From assembly GCA_002403855.1 (NCBI GenBank), contig DHIO01000026.1, forward strand, positions 190,023-254,022: a stretch of 64,000 nucleotides of DNA, in the 5' to 3' direction. How positions within the stretch are numbered: position 1 is the stretch's first letter; every line of letters starts with the position of its first letter. Position numbers and translations under genes: made by a program. This stretch comes from Acidimicrobiia bacterium UBA4744. GTDB lineage: Bacteria; Actinomycetota; Acidimicrobiia; Spongiisociales; UBA4744. Of this stretch, positions 55,962 through 64,000 are shown one piece after another. The notes under the pieces were generated by a model. That model worked only from the letters and a program-made list of their open reading frames with translations, had not been told where the DNA came from and did no database searches.

Positions 55962-56048
55962 CCGTCAGGACGGATGCCATATGCACCAATACTCAGGCAT
56001 GAGAGCGCCCGACAATAGAGAACAAAGACCCCTCCAACCTGCGGTTGG
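55962..56048. promoter_or_regulatory. Divergent control region with three inverted repeats
   Basis: The 150 bases between the amidohydrolase and cytosine deaminase genes contain CCGTC/GACGG (55962-55973), CTCA/TGAG (55992-56003) and CCAACC/GGTTGG (56034-56048). The last is a perfect 6-base palindrome with a 3-base spacer, 24 bases before the deaminase ATG. At least one is likely an operator controlling both directions. No regulator gene is adjacent. Confidence 0.35.
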
Positions 56049-56071
56049 TCCGTCTGTGCCAGGCTGGGGGT

Positions 56072-56509
56072 ATGGACGCCTATCTGGAAGCAGCGATCGA
56101 AGAGGCAAGGGCCGGAATGGAGGAAGGAGGCATCCCCATCGGCTCCGTACTCGTCATCGACGGCGAGATCATTGGCAGAGGTCACAACCGTCGGGTGCAA
56201 CGCGGCAGCCCCATTCTCCATGCCGAGATGGACTGCATAGACAACGCCGGCCGGCTGGAGGCCTTCGACTACCGACGAGCCGTGCTCTATTCGACGCTGT
56301 CCCCTTGCGACATGTGCAGCGGGGCCGTCCTCCTCTACCGAATCCCGAGAGTCGTCGTCGGCGAGCATCGAACGTTTCGCGGCCCCGAGGACTACCTCCG
56401 CTCTCGGGGGGTTGACATCGACATTGTCGACGACCCCACCTGTGTGCAACTGATGGAGACGTTCATCGCTACCCGGCCCGGGTTGTGGAACGAGGACATC
56501 GGCGAGTAG
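56072..56509 (+). CDS. Yeast-type cytosine deaminase
   Basis: A 145-residue deaminase of the CDD/tRNA-Ade superfamily that strongly resembles yeast Fcy1 (cytosine to uracil + NH3). Zinc site His50 with catalytic Glu52 (HAEMD), Cys79 and Cys82 ([10 protein letters not shown]). Also present are the substrate-shaping [17 protein letters not shown] and the closing WNEDIGE; yeast Fcy1 likewise ends with WFEDIGE. Most bacteria use the unrelated amidohydrolase CodA instead. It is divergent from the barbiturase-led operon, feeding uracil into it (inference). ATG 56072 gives the expected length; an earlier TTG is possible. Confidence 0.9.
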   Translation: MDAYLEAAIEEARAGMEEGGIPIGSVLVIDGEIIGRGHNRRVQRGSPILHAEMDCIDNAGRLEAFDYRRAVLYSTLSPCDMCSGAVLLYRIPRVVVGEHRTFRGPEDYLRSRGVDIDIVDDPTCVQLMETFIATRPGLWNEDIGE

Positions 56510-56563
56510 CGAACGATCACAACCGGGCGATGTCGGCCGGAGAAGGGCTACCATGCCGCCTTC

Positions 56564-58390
56564 ATGTCGGGCGCCCCCTTCCGTAATGTGGCGTTGATCG
56601 CGCACGTCGACCATGGCAAGACGACCCTGGTCGATGCCATGCTGTCCGCAGCGGGTGTCTTCGCTTCACATCAGGAACCCGTGGAGCGGGTGATGGACTC
56701 GAACGAGCAGGAACGCGAGCGTGGGATCACCATTCTCGCCAAAGCCGCCTCGATCGACTGGAAAGGCACGAAGATCAACCTGGTCGACACCCCGGGGCAC
56801 GCCGACTTCGGGGGTGAGGTCGAGCGAGCGCTGGCCCTGGTAGACGGAGTCCTGCTGCTCGTCGACGCTGCCGAAGGGCCGATGCCGCAGACTCGGTATG
56901 TTCTCTCCAAGGCACTCGCTCTTCATCTGCCGGCAGTGGTGGTGGTCAACAAGGTCGACCGGCCCGATGCCCGGGTAGCAGCGGTTGTTGATGAGGTGTA
57001 CGAGTTGTTCTTCGATCTCGAGGCAGCCGACCACCACATCGAGTTTCCCATCATCTCCTCGATTGCTCGCCACGGCAAGGCGGTCGGCGGAGTCGGCATG
57101 CCGGGGAAGAATGACGACCTGTCCCCGCTGCTGGATGCCATGGTCGAAACGATCCCTGCCGCGGCCGGCGATCCGCAGGCTCCGTTGCAGGCGTTGGTAA
57201 CCAACCTCGACGCGTCGGACCACCTCGGCCGGCTCGCAATCGGGCGAGTGGTCCAGGGCACCCTCCGTTCCGGCGAACAGATTGCCCTCTGCCACTCGAA
57301 CGACGAAGAGCCTCCCCTCAAGCGGAAACTGGGCCAGTTGATGGGTTTCGCCGGGTTGGGCCGGATCCAAGTTGACGAGCGCATTGCCGGCGACCTCTTC
57401 GTCGTGGCCGGCTTCCCGGAAGTAGAAATCGGCGACACCCTGGCTGATCCGACCGACCCTCGCCCTCTGCCCCGTCTCCAAGTCGACGAACCGGTCTTGC
57501 GCATGACGTTCGGCGTGAACACATCCCCCCTGGCCGGGCGCGACGGAACCCTGCTCACCTCCCGGCAGATCCGCGAACGCCTGGAAAGGGAAGTGCTCGG
57601 CAACGTATCGATCCGGATCGGACCAACCGCTTCTCCCGAGATCATTGAGGTCGCCGGGCGTGGCGAGCTGCAACTGGCCGTGTTGATCGAGTCGATGCGG
57701 CGGGAGGGTTTTGAGCTTCAAGTCAGCCGACCCGAAGTGATCATCCGCGAAATCGACGGCACACCTCACGAGCCGGTTGAACGGGCGGTCGTGGACGTCC
57801 CCGACGAGCACGTCGGGACCGTCACCCAAGCGGTGGCAGCCCGCCGGGGACGGGTCGGCGATCTGCGGCGGGGTGACCGCGGTCGGATGATCGTCACCGT
57901 TACCGGCCCCGCTCGAGGGCTTCTGGGATTTCGATCGTTGCTCATGACGGCTACCCGGGGTACTGCACTGGTGCACCAGCATCACGCCGGATGGATGCCG
58001 TGGGCTGGTGAACTGCCCCACCGCCAGGGTGGACCGATGGTGTCCGACCGGCGCGGTACTTCGACCGGATATGCGCTCGACAGCCTGCAGAAGCGAGGTG
58101 AGCTCTTCATCGGATCGGGAGAGGAGGTCTATGAAGGCATGATCTTCGGAGAGAACTCACGGCCCGATGAGTTGCCGGCCAACCCGACCAGGCCGAAGCA
58201 GCTCACCAATATCCGAACGCACGCCGCCGATGAAGCCATCCGCCTGAAGCCGCCCCGACATTTGACTCTGGAAACGGCTATCGAGTGGATCGCCGATGAC
58301 GAGCTCGTCGAAGTCACCCCTTTGGCCATTCGGGTTCGAAAACGATATCTCACCGAGAGCGAACGGAAGCTGGCCAGGAAACGGTCCTGA
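56564..58390 (+). CDS. typA: TypA/BipA ribosome-associated GTPase
   Basis: A 608-residue translational GTPase. G1 [10 protein letters not shown], switch region [15 protein letters not shown]3 [15 protein letters not shown]4 NKVDRPDAR. Domains II, III and V follow, and the C-terminal BipA-specific domain covers [27 protein letters not shown]. It binds ribosomes and supports growth at low temperature and under stress. The length is normal for the family. The ATG 56564 lies 54 bases after the cytosine deaminase, so it may be cotranscribed. Confidence 0.95.
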   Translation: MSGAPFRNVALIAHVDHGKTTLVDAMLSAAGVFASHQEPVERVMDSNEQERERGITILAKAASIDWKGTKINLVDTPGHADFGGEVERALALVDGVLLLVDAAEGPMPQTRYVLSKALALHLPAVVVVNKVDRPDARVAAVVDEVYELFFDLEAADHHIEFPIISSIARHGKAVGGVGMPGKNDDLSPLLDAMVETIPAAAGDPQAPLQALVTNLDASDHLGRLAIGRVVQGTLRSGEQIALCHSNDEEPPLKRKLGQLMGFAGLGRIQVDERIAGDLFVVAGFPEVEIGDTLADPTDPRPLPRLQVDEPVLRMTFGVNTSPLAGRDGTLLTSRQIRERLEREVLGNVSIRIGPTASPEIIEVAGRGELQLAVLIESMRREGFELQVSRPEVIIREIDGTPHEPVERAVVDVPDEHVGTVTQAVAARRGRVGDLRRGDRGRMIVTVTGPARGLLGFRSLLMTATRGTALVHQHHAGWMPWAGELPHRQGGPMVSDRRGTSTGYALDSLQKRGELFIGSGEEVYEGMIFGENSRPDELPANPTRPKQLTNIRTHAADEAIRLKPPRHLTLETAIEWIADDELVEVTPLAIRVRKRYLTESERKLARKRS

Positions 58391-58551
58391 ACCTCCGACC
58401 TCGGACATCCCGGGATCGTGACCGCTGCTGGATCTTCACGTGCGGGAAGCGAACTCGGCGAAGGCTGCGCAAACAGGATGTTCCCCTCGGCGGATCATCC
58501 GGCAGGAAACCCGATCGCGGCGTACGACCAACCACGAAGGTCAGCGGGCGA

Positions 58552-59586
58552 TCAAGGAACGAATACCGCTTTGACAACCCCCGGCTCGCGAGACGCAAAA
58601 CGCCGGTACGTCTCAGCCCCTTGTCTCAGCGGGACTCCGGGATGGGTCACCGCAACTTCACCCGGAACGGTCACCTCCCCGGCCACCACCATGCTCATGA
58701 GATAGTCGAGGATCGAACGTACCGGAGCCCGGCCGGACCGAAGCGTGAGATTGCGGTCGTAAGCCTCGATGGGAGTGATCGGAAATCGGTCGGACGTGGG
58801 CACCGAGATGACCGAGAGCGTTCCTCCCGGAAGCAGTCTCTGCACGGCCAGCCGCTGCGCGGTCGATGTCCCGGCCGCTTCGATCACCGACCGAAAGCCC
58901 GTCGTTTCTTCGTCCGGCGATGCCGGCCGCGCCCCCAGCAGTTGGGCCCGATCCCGCCGATCGGAGAGAGGATCGAACGCTACGACCGGCGCAGCGCCCA
59001 TCGATATGGCCGCCACCACCGCGCACAGCCCCACCGCTCCCGCCCCGATCACCGCTGCCGGCCGGCCGGGAACGATGTCCGCCTGCCCGGCCGCGTGCCA
59101 GCCGGTTGGAAAATTGTCGGCCATCAGCACTGCATCGTTGTCGGGCATTCCGGCCGGAACCTGCACAAGCGTCGACGTGGCCAGCGGAACCCGGACTCGT
59201 TCGGCCTGGCCACCCTGCAACGCCGGTACCTCCGGTTGGGAGGGATCGCCGTACCCGAACAACTCACCCGACGTGCAGCGAGCGCTCAGGTCCTCGGAGC
59301 AAGGCCCACAAGCCCCGCAGCTGGTGGTGAACGGCATCAGCACCCGATCGCCTTCATCGAAGCCGTCAACGTCGCTCCCAACGGCGACGACTTCACCGAC
59401 CACCTCGTGCCCGGGTACAACTCCGAAGCGAACCCGTTCACGACCCTCGTAGGGATGCAGATCCGATCCACACAGACCCGCCGCTCGTACTGCAACCACT
59501 GCATCGGACGGTCGTTCCAGGGTGGGTTCGGGAAGATCGGTGCGGTAGGTGATGACACCGACCCCGTCGAGGGTCAAGCCACGCAT
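58552..59586 (-). CDS. Zinc-dependent medium-chain alcohol dehydrogenase
   Basis: A 344-residue MDR enzyme. Catalytic zinc Cys and Glu in AAGLCGSDLHPYEG and PGHEVVGEV; structural zinc CGACGPCSEDLSARC; Rossmann motif AAVIGAGAVGLCAVVAA. Likely oxidises a secondary alcohol or polyol with NAD(P). The upstream region (58391-58551) holds no gene. No operon partner. Confidence 0.9.
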   Translation of the reverse strand: MRGLTLDGVGVITYRTDLPEPTLERPSDAVVAVRAAGLCGSDLHPYEGRERVRFGVVPGHEVVGEVVAVGSDVDGFDEGDRVLMPFTTSCGACGPCSEDLSARCTSGELFGYGDPSQPEVPALQGGQAERVRVPLATSTLVQVPAGMPDNDAVLMADNFPTGWHAAGQADIVPGRPAAVIGAGAVGLCAVVAAISMGAAPVVAFDPLSDRRDRAQLLGARPASPDEETTGFRSVIEAAGTSTAQRLAVQRLLPGGTLSVISVPTSDRFPITPIEAYDRNLTLRSGRAPVRSILDYLMSMVVAGEVTVPGEVAVTHPGVPLRQGAETYRRFASREPGVVKAVFVP

Positions 59587-59617
59587 GCACGGAGAGGATA
59601 GGCCCGCCCCGGGTCGG

Positions 59618-60418
59618 TTAGGTGGGTCGAAGCTCGGGGGGAAGATGGTCGGGACGAAGCACCTTGTCGGGAGCCAGGTTGATCAACACCGTGCTGTCCG
59701 GTAGTCGCGAAGGGATCTCGCTGGATACGTTCTCGATCCGGTATGTTGCCCGGCCGGCTGAGGCCGCCTTCCAGAGCAGTTCCCGGGCCGCCGGTTCCGT
59801 CATGCCGTATTCGTCCGGTTCGATCGAGGGAAGAGGACCTACTCCGAGGCCGGCGGTCAGTTTGGTGCTGAGCTCGTCGTCGAGCGGTGTGCTCCACCGA
59901 ACGTCGGCTACCTCGACCAGGTGGCGCACCAGGGCCGGCATGTAGGAGGGAATATCAAAAGCGCCGTCCTCGGCACTCCGATTAGCCGGTTCGTCGCCAT
60001 CGGGGGGACTCTTGGGGCTGGCGTCGCTGACGACTCCGATCACGTCGATCAGAACCAGTGGACGATCTGTCTGAGCTTGCCTGCGACCTTCGGCAACCCA
60101 CTCGTCGATTTCTTCTTGCATGCGAGCCCGCACGAGCGACTGCCAGGAAGTGGCTTCGGGTGATGTCACGATGTCTCCCTCTCCCGGCCCGTCCTGAGTT
60201 TCTGCATCCCTCTTTTCGGCCTTCGAAAGGAATTTCTTGAATCCGCCGAACCACCACGCCGACTTCGGGCGCTTAGTCCCCGTATCCCTCGACCCGGGGC
60301 CGGTTCGTTTGGCCGCCAAGCCCAGGCGGGGCCCCTCGGCCGGACCGGCGGCACGCTCGCATGCGTCGCCGCCGGGCAGACGTCCGGGACGCCGGAACCC
60401 GGCAGAACGAACGGTCAT
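59618..60418 (-). CDS. HAD-like protein with altered motif I
   Basis: A 266-residue protein. The region from about 118 (RPLVLIDVIGVVSDAS), then PSYMPALVRHLVEVADVRWSTPLDDELSTKLTAGLGVGPLPSIE, resembles actinobacterial HAD-like proteins, which usually read LDVDGVLN-x and VWATGW. Here motif I is D-V-I-G, so the second catalytic Asp is missing and phosphatase chemistry is unlikely. The Arg/Gly-rich N-terminal 100 residues look disordered, so the true start may be internal. Function unknown. Confidence 0.55.
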   Translation of the reverse strand: MTVRSAGFRRPGRLPGGDACERAAGPAEGPRLGLAAKRTGPGSRDTGTKRPKSAWWFGGFKKFLSKAEKRDAETQDGPGEGDIVTSPEATSWQSLVRARMQEEIDEWVAEGRRQAQTDRPLVLIDVIGVVSDASPKSPPDGDEPANRSAEDGAFDIPSYMPALVRHLVEVADVRWSTPLDDELSTKLTAGLGVGPLPSIEPDEYGMTEPAARELLWKAASAGRATYRIENVSSEIPSRLPDSTVLINLAPDKVLRPDHLPPELRPT

Positions 60419-60496
60419 CGCGGCGGAACGACATCACGCTCGAAAAGGGGCTCGTCCGGTAGGACCCAGGTGAGACGGGACGGACTTTGAAATCGC

Positions 60497-61690
60497 CTAC
60501 CGGCGCCGTCGGCCGCGGGCAGCCCGCACAGTCGTGCGCTTGACCTCCGGCCGGACGAGTTCGGACGGCGGAATCCAGGAACGCAAGTGGTCAACGCGCT
60601 GGTCGTTCGAGAACATCTTGACGATCGGCTCGCTCAGCCCCGCCTCGATTTGCACCTTGTGGACCATTTCGATCTGGTCCCACTCGACGAAGGTGACGAC
60701 CAGTCCCTCCTCGCCGGCGCGGGCAGTCCGGCCGGACCGGTGCACGTAGGTCTTGGAATCCTCGGGTGGGTCGTAATGGAGCACGATATCGACGCCTTCG
60801 ATATCGAGTCCCCGGGCGGCCACATTGGTGGCCACGAGGACGTTGCTGTGCCCTTCCGCAAACGCCGCCAACATGCGTTCCCGTTTTCCCTGCGGCAGAT
60901 TGCCGTGGATGGGCCGTGCGGCCACCCCAAGATCTCTGAGCTCCCTGGCTACCAGGTCACAACCCCGCTTGGTTCGCACGAATACCAGAGTCCGCTCCGC
61001 CGAGGCGGCGATCCGAGCGGCCACCTTGGCTTTGTCCATGTGGTGCACCTGAAGGAAGCGATGCTCCGATGTCTCGACGGTCACCGAGTCGGATTCCACC
61101 TCATGGAACACCGGGTCCTCCATGTAGCTCTCGATCAGCGCCCCGACGCTCCCACCGAGGGTTGCTGAGAACAGCATCGTTTGGTGGTCGCCGTCTACCG
61201 CTCGCATGATCCAGCGGACCTGGGGGAGAAAACCGAGATCGGCCATCTCGTCGGCTTCATCGATTACCGCGATTTCCACGCCGTCGAGCGCTACCGCTTT
61301 GCGCTCAAACAGATCGATCAGCCGGCCGGGAGTGGCGATGACCACTTCGGCACCGCGCCGCAACCCGTCGATCTGCTCCTTCATTGATACGCCGCCGTAG
61401 ATCGCTACGACTTCGTGGCCGCGTGCTTGGGCAAGCGGTTGGACCGCCTCAGTCACTTGTGCGCACAGCTCGCGGGTGGGAACGAGCACGAGAGCCACGG
61501 GACGCCGGGGTTTCGCATCCCGGAGTGACTCGACCATGGGAAGCCCGAAAGCCAGTGTCTTGCCCGATCCGGTCTTGGCTTTGCCGCACACGTCACGGCC
61601 TGCCAACGCATCCGGGATGGTCAGAGCCTGGATGGGAAAGGGGGAAGCGATTCCCTGCGATTCGAGGATATCGACGAGGTCGTCGGCCAC
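60497..61690 (-). CDS. DEAD-box RNA helicase
   Basis: ATP-dependent RNA helicase with motifs Q (PFPIQ), I (AKTGSGKT), Ia (PTRELCAQV), II (DEADEMADLG), III (FSATL), V (TNVAARGLDIEGVD) and VI (HRSGRTARAG), and a basic RGRRRR tail. The first standard start is GTG 61690, but the frame stays open upstream and encodes the conserved Phe of the Q motif (TSFTELGVADDLV). An ATC codon at 61738, 9 bases after AGGAG, would restore it. The real protein is probably 413 residues. Likely acts on ribosome assembly or mRNA decay. Confidence 0.92.
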   Translation of the reverse strand: MADDLVDILESQGIASPFPIQALTIPDALAGRDVCGKAKTGSGKTLAFGLPMVESLRDAKPRRPVALVLVPTRELCAQVTEAVQPLAQARGHEVVAIYGGVSMKEQIDGLRRGAEVVIATPGRLIDLFERKAVALDGVEIAVIDEADEMADLGFLPQVRWIMRAVDGDHQTMLFSATLGGSVGALIESYMEDPVFHEVESDSVTVETSEHRFLQVHHMDKAKVAARIAASAERTLVFVRTKRGCDLVARELRDLGVAARPIHGNLPQGKRERMLAAFAEGHSNVLVATNVAARGLDIEGVDIVLHYDPPEDSKTYVHRSGRTARAGEEGLVVTFVEWDQIEMVHKVQIEAGLSEPIVKMFSNDQRVDHLRSWIPPSELVRPEVKRTTVRAARGRRRR

Positions 61691-61923
61691 GCCGAGTTCG
61701 GTGAATGAGGTTGAAGTGGTGAGATGTTCGGCGGCGATGGTTTGGTACTCCTGAGGGGAAGCGCTCGATCCGCAGGGAGAGCGGGCCGGAGGTGTCCCGG
61801 CCGCCCCACTCTAGCGGTCGGACGGTCTTAGACCGGGACTCCGGAACAGGCTCCCGACCGAAGGGGTACCCATGAGATCGAGGTGCCTCGCCGACGAGTA
61901 GCGTGAGGGGCGAGGAGATCCAT

Positions 61924-62331
61924 ATGCCGGTTCGCTTCGACGCCATCGGACTGGTGGTGCAGGACATGCCCACCACCCTCGCTTTCTATCGACTGCTGGG
62001 GCTCGACATCCCGTCGTCGGCCGATACCGAGGCTCATGTGGAGTGCGAACTCCCGGGCGGCGTCAGGATCATGTGGGACACCGTCGACCTGGTTCAGAGC
62101 TTCAGTGATTGGCAACCGCCCGCCGGCGGGCACCGAGTTGCGCTGGCGTTCCTGTGCGATGGTCCGGAACAGGTGGATGAACTCGCCGCTGCGCTGAGAG
62201 AAGCGGGCTACCGGAGCCATCTGGAACCGTTCGACGCATTCTGGGGTCAACGCTATGCGACCATCTTCGATCCGGATGGCAACCCGGTCGACCTGTTCGC
62301 CCCGCTGCCTAGGAAACCGACTCCCGGATGA
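61924..62331 (+). CDS. VOC/glyoxalase family protein
   Basis: A 135-residue vicinal-oxygen-chelate domain protein (FDAIGLVVQDMPTTLAFYRLLGLD; HVECELPGGVRIMWDT; ATIFDPDGNPVDLFAPLP). The position of the usual metal His in the first strand reads Gly, as in resistance- or binding-type members, so an enzymatic role is uncertain. ATG 61924 has GAGGAG 6 bases upstream. It overlaps the convergent gene by 23 bases at its 3' end. Confidence 0.82.
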   Translation: MPVRFDAIGLVVQDMPTTLAFYRLLGLDIPSSADTEAHVECELPGGVRIMWDTVDLVQSFSDWQPPAGGHRVALAFLCDGPEQVDELAAALREAGYRSHLEPFDAFWGQRYATIFDPDGNPVDLFAPLPRKPTPG

Positions 62332-62767
62332 TCACCAGCGCCCGGCGGGCTGCGTAATCCTCGAGATCGGTCCGGCCGGCGTTGGCCGGGAGCCCTTCCC
62401 GCCGCATGATGGCTCCCACCATCCTCGGATGCCGCCGCAGGCGATGCTCGATGAAGTCGGCTACTCGACTCACATCGGTGATCGGCTCCGCAATCCCGGC
62501 GAACCGGCGCGACCCGACTCGCACCGCAACGTGCGGATTCGCCACGATGTTACGAAACCAGTCGGATGCATCTCCCAGAGCCGATCCGACGTAGAGGGCT
62601 CCGTCGATTTCCTCGTACTGCAGGGGCGTAGTGCGAGGCAAACCCGTCTTCCGGCCGGTCGTCGTCAGCAGCAGGACCAGCCGGCCGTAGAGGCGCCCGA
62701 GTCCGATCGCGTAGATCAGGCGGGGAGGCCATTTGAGGAACCGCCAGAACCGCTTCCCGGGCGTCAT
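62309..62767 (-). CDS. Deazaflavin (F420)-type nitroreductase family protein
   Basis: A 152-residue Ddn/DUF385 split-barrel protein. The motif LLLTTTGRKTGLPRTTPLQYEEIDGALYVGSALGDASDWFRNIVANPHVAVRVGSRRFAG is the family core, with F420-binding residues. ATG 62767 is preceded by GAAGAGG; GTG 62773 is an alternative. Third family member in this window. Substrate unknown. Confidence 0.87.
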   Translation of the reverse strand: MTPGKRFWRFLKWPPRLIYAIGLGRLYGRLVLLLTTTGRKTGLPRTTPLQYEEIDGALYVGSALGDASDWFRNIVANPHVAVRVGSRRFAGIAEPITDVSRVADFIEHRLRRHPRMVGAIMRREGLPANAGRTDLEDYAARRALVIIRESVS

Positions 62768-62892
62768 GCGCACCTCTTCTCGACCTGTCGCGAACGCTAC
62801 TCGGCCGGAGCAACTTGGAGCCGCCAGAGCGGACGCTCACTTCGTACGGGCGCTCGGCTAGCGTCCGGGGGGAGGGAGGCGCGGAGGTTGTC

Positions 62893-63654
62893 ATGAATGT
62901 GCAAGGAACTGTCGCCCTCGTTACCGGTGGGGCGTCTGGACTGGGCGCCGCCACCGCCCGCAAGCTGGCTTCGGAAGGCGCCGACGTCGTGATTGCCGAC
63001 CTACAGGAGGGTCCCGGCGAGGAGATCGCGGCCGACATCGGGGGCCTCTTCGTCGGGACGGACGTCACGCTGACGGAGCAGGTTCGCACTGCAGTCGATG
63101 CAGCATCCGAACGGGGCGATCTCCGTGTCCTGGTGAATTGCGCCGGCATCGGATCGGCATCCCGGACGCTCAATCGAGAAGGGGAGCCGATGGACCTAGC
63201 GGTCTTCGCCGGGATCGTCGAAGTCAATCTGGTCGGCACCTTCAACGCAATCCGCCTCGCGGCCGCGGCGATGTCCCGTACCGAACCTCTCGCCGACGGG
63301 CAGCGCGGGGTCATCGTCAACACCGCCTCCGTGGCGGCCTTCGAGGGGCAGATCGGGCAGGCGGCCTATTCGGCATCCAAGGGTGGCATTGTGGGGATGA
63401 CCCTCCCGGTGGCCCGTGACCTGGCTGTGGTGGGCATCCGGGTCAACACCATCGCCCCCGGAATCATCGACACGCCCCTCCTCGCTGAGCTACCGCAAGC
63501 GGCTCGGGAATCACTCGCTACACAGGTTTTGTTCCCAAAGCGCCTCGGACGTCCCGACGAGTATGCGGACCTCGTTTGCCACATCCTCCACAACGACTAC
63601 CTCAACGGCGAAACCATCCGCATGGATGGCGGGATCCGCATGCCGCCGAAGTAG
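62893..63654 (+). CDS. Short-chain dehydrogenase (3-hydroxyacyl-CoA dehydrogenase type II-like)
   Basis: A 253-residue classical SDR. Cofactor motif TGGASGLG (12-19), NCAGIG, Ser in NTASVAAF, Tyr and Lys in YSASKGG. The helical insertion IGSASRTLNREGEPMDLAVFAGIVEVNLVGTFNAIRLAAAAM resembles the human HSD17B10-type 3-hydroxyacyl-CoA dehydrogenase group. GAGG precedes ATG 62893. Probably NAD-dependent, in fatty-acid or branched-chain breakdown. Confidence 0.9.
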   Translation: MNVQGTVALVTGGASGLGAATARKLASEGADVVIADLQEGPGEEIAADIGGLFVGTDVTLTEQVRTAVDAASERGDLRVLVNCAGIGSASRTLNREGEPMDLAVFAGIVEVNLVGTFNAIRLAAAAMSRTEPLADGQRGVIVNTASVAAFEGQIGQAAYSASKGGIVGMTLPVARDLAVVGIRVNTIAPGIIDTPLLAELPQAARESLATQVLFPKRLGRPDEYADLVCHILHNDYLNGETIRMDGGIRMPPK

Positions 63655-63742
63655 GCGCGCTCTGGACGCCGGTGGTCCGTTCTGAGCCGTTTTGCCACGT
63701 GGGATAGCTTGGCAACGGACACCCTCGAGCGAAGGAGGAGAC

Positions 63743-64000
63743 ATGGCAGGCCTCGCAGGGGTGCTGCGCACCTCGGCCGAACGTGACACCGCGATCCGCG
63801 TTGAGGTCGACCTCACGGATGAACGACTTCGCCTTCGCTCCGGAGAGACCGTGATCGGCAGTTGGGCCCTCGACGAGATCAACGCCGGGCTCGATGGCTT
63901 CCAAGACCGAGGGCGAAGAAATCATCCCCAAACCGGGATGCCGAGTTCTGCGGTGGCGTCCGGTTTCAGGTTCCGGGGTTCAGGTTCCGGGTTTCAGGTT
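63743..64000 (+). CDS. Hypothetical protein, truncated by the window edge and possibly frameshifted
   Basis: Starts at ATG 63743 after GGAGGAG and runs to the edge without a stop. The first 55 residues look natural (AIRVEVDLTDERLRLRSGETVIGSWALDEINAGLDGF). After GF the frame becomes Arg/Asn-rich, whereas dropping one C near 63902 would give KTEGEEIIPKPG, a sensible continuation. Either an error or decay. The last bases are the tandem repeat at 63962-64000. Function unknown. Confidence 0.5.
   Translation, partial: MAGLAGVLRTSAERDTAIRVEVDLTDERLRLRSGETVIGSWALDEINAGLDGFQDRGRRNHPQTGMPSSAVASGFRFRGSGSGFQV
63962..64000. repeat. Tandem GGTTTCAGGTTCCGGG-type repeat, copy 2 (window edge)
   Basis: Three imperfect units of GGTTTCAGG/TTCCGGG fill the end of the window. 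The same sequence in reverse orientation is found at 44976-44997, so it is a dispersed short tandem repeat placed at gene 3' ends. Confidence 0.5.

Noticed and set aside
56666..58021. 451-codon minus-strand frame opposite typA
   Set aside because: Antisense to typA, whose GTPase motifs are complete.

Overview
The window is a high-GC (low-to-mid 60s % by eye), gene-dense stretch of a bacterial chromosome. The gene set points to Actinomycetota, probably an uncultured Acidimicrobiia-like lineage: a PAC2 protein, three F420/deazaflavin-type nitroreductase-like proteins, an LLM-class flavin/F420 oxidoreductase, PspC-domain sensor systems, DUF3105, DUF998, and an LprG-like lipoprotein paired with a P55-like exporter. 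GTG and TTG starts are common and many gene pairs are joined by ATGA overlaps. No rRNA, tRNA, CRISPR array, prophage or transposase was seen.

Layout. 1-6.1 kb: end of a Sir2 deacetylase, an FMN reductase carrying a zinc ribbon, DUF3105, OsmC, an ADP-forming acyl-CoA synthetase, a secreted protein and PAC2. 6.2-8.9 kb: a TrkA/universal-stress fusion followed by a Kef-type antiporter. 9-20.7 kb: small and membrane proteins (including a 34-residue membrane peptide), an LLM oxidoreductase, a frameshifted membrane gene, DUF2461, a large hybrid histidine kinase with HPt domain, DUF998, a CDP-alcohol phosphatidyltransferase and an MFS exporter. 20.7-24.2 kb: a PspC-type two-component system divergent from PspC membrane proteins. 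24.3-26.4 kb: a translationally coupled pair resembling the first two enzymes of sphingoid-base synthesis (serine palmitoyltransferase and 3-ketosphinganine reductase). 26.5-33.2 kb: acetoacetyl-CoA synthetase, MFS, GyrI-like protein and AMP-forming acetyl-CoA synthetase. 33.2-35.5 kb: lipoprotein-exporter operon. 36-39.6 kb: a zinc-ribbon/cyclase/AAA/TPR regulator. 39.6-44.9 kb: assorted small enzymes, a second PspC pair and a TGS GTPase.

45.0-56.5 kb is the most notable region: one long minus-strand operon (ring-opening amidohydrolase of the barbiturase/cyanuric acid family, DUF2877, FdrA, DUF1116, three-subunit molybdenum hydroxylase, GNAT-like protein, thiolase-like protein, DUF35 partner) faces a divergently transcribed deaminase of the yeast cytosine-deaminase type. 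FdrA, DUF1116 and DUF2877 correspond to the E. coli proteins reported as oxamate carbamoyltransferase. I propose an oxidative cytosine/uracil degradation locus: cytosine to uracil (deaminase), uracil to barbiturate (Mo hydroxylase), barbiturate to ureidomalonate (barbiturase), then phosphorolytic carbamoyl transfer in place of hydrolytic ureidomalonase. The last step is inference.

56.6-64 kb: TypA/BipA, a zinc alcohol dehydrogenase, a HAD-like protein without the second motif-I aspartate, a DEAD-box helicase whose true start looks non-canonical, VOC, deazaflavin and short-chain dehydrogenase proteins, and a truncated, possibly frameshifted gene at the edge. Several apparent single-base frameshifts and odd starts could be real decay or local assembly error.
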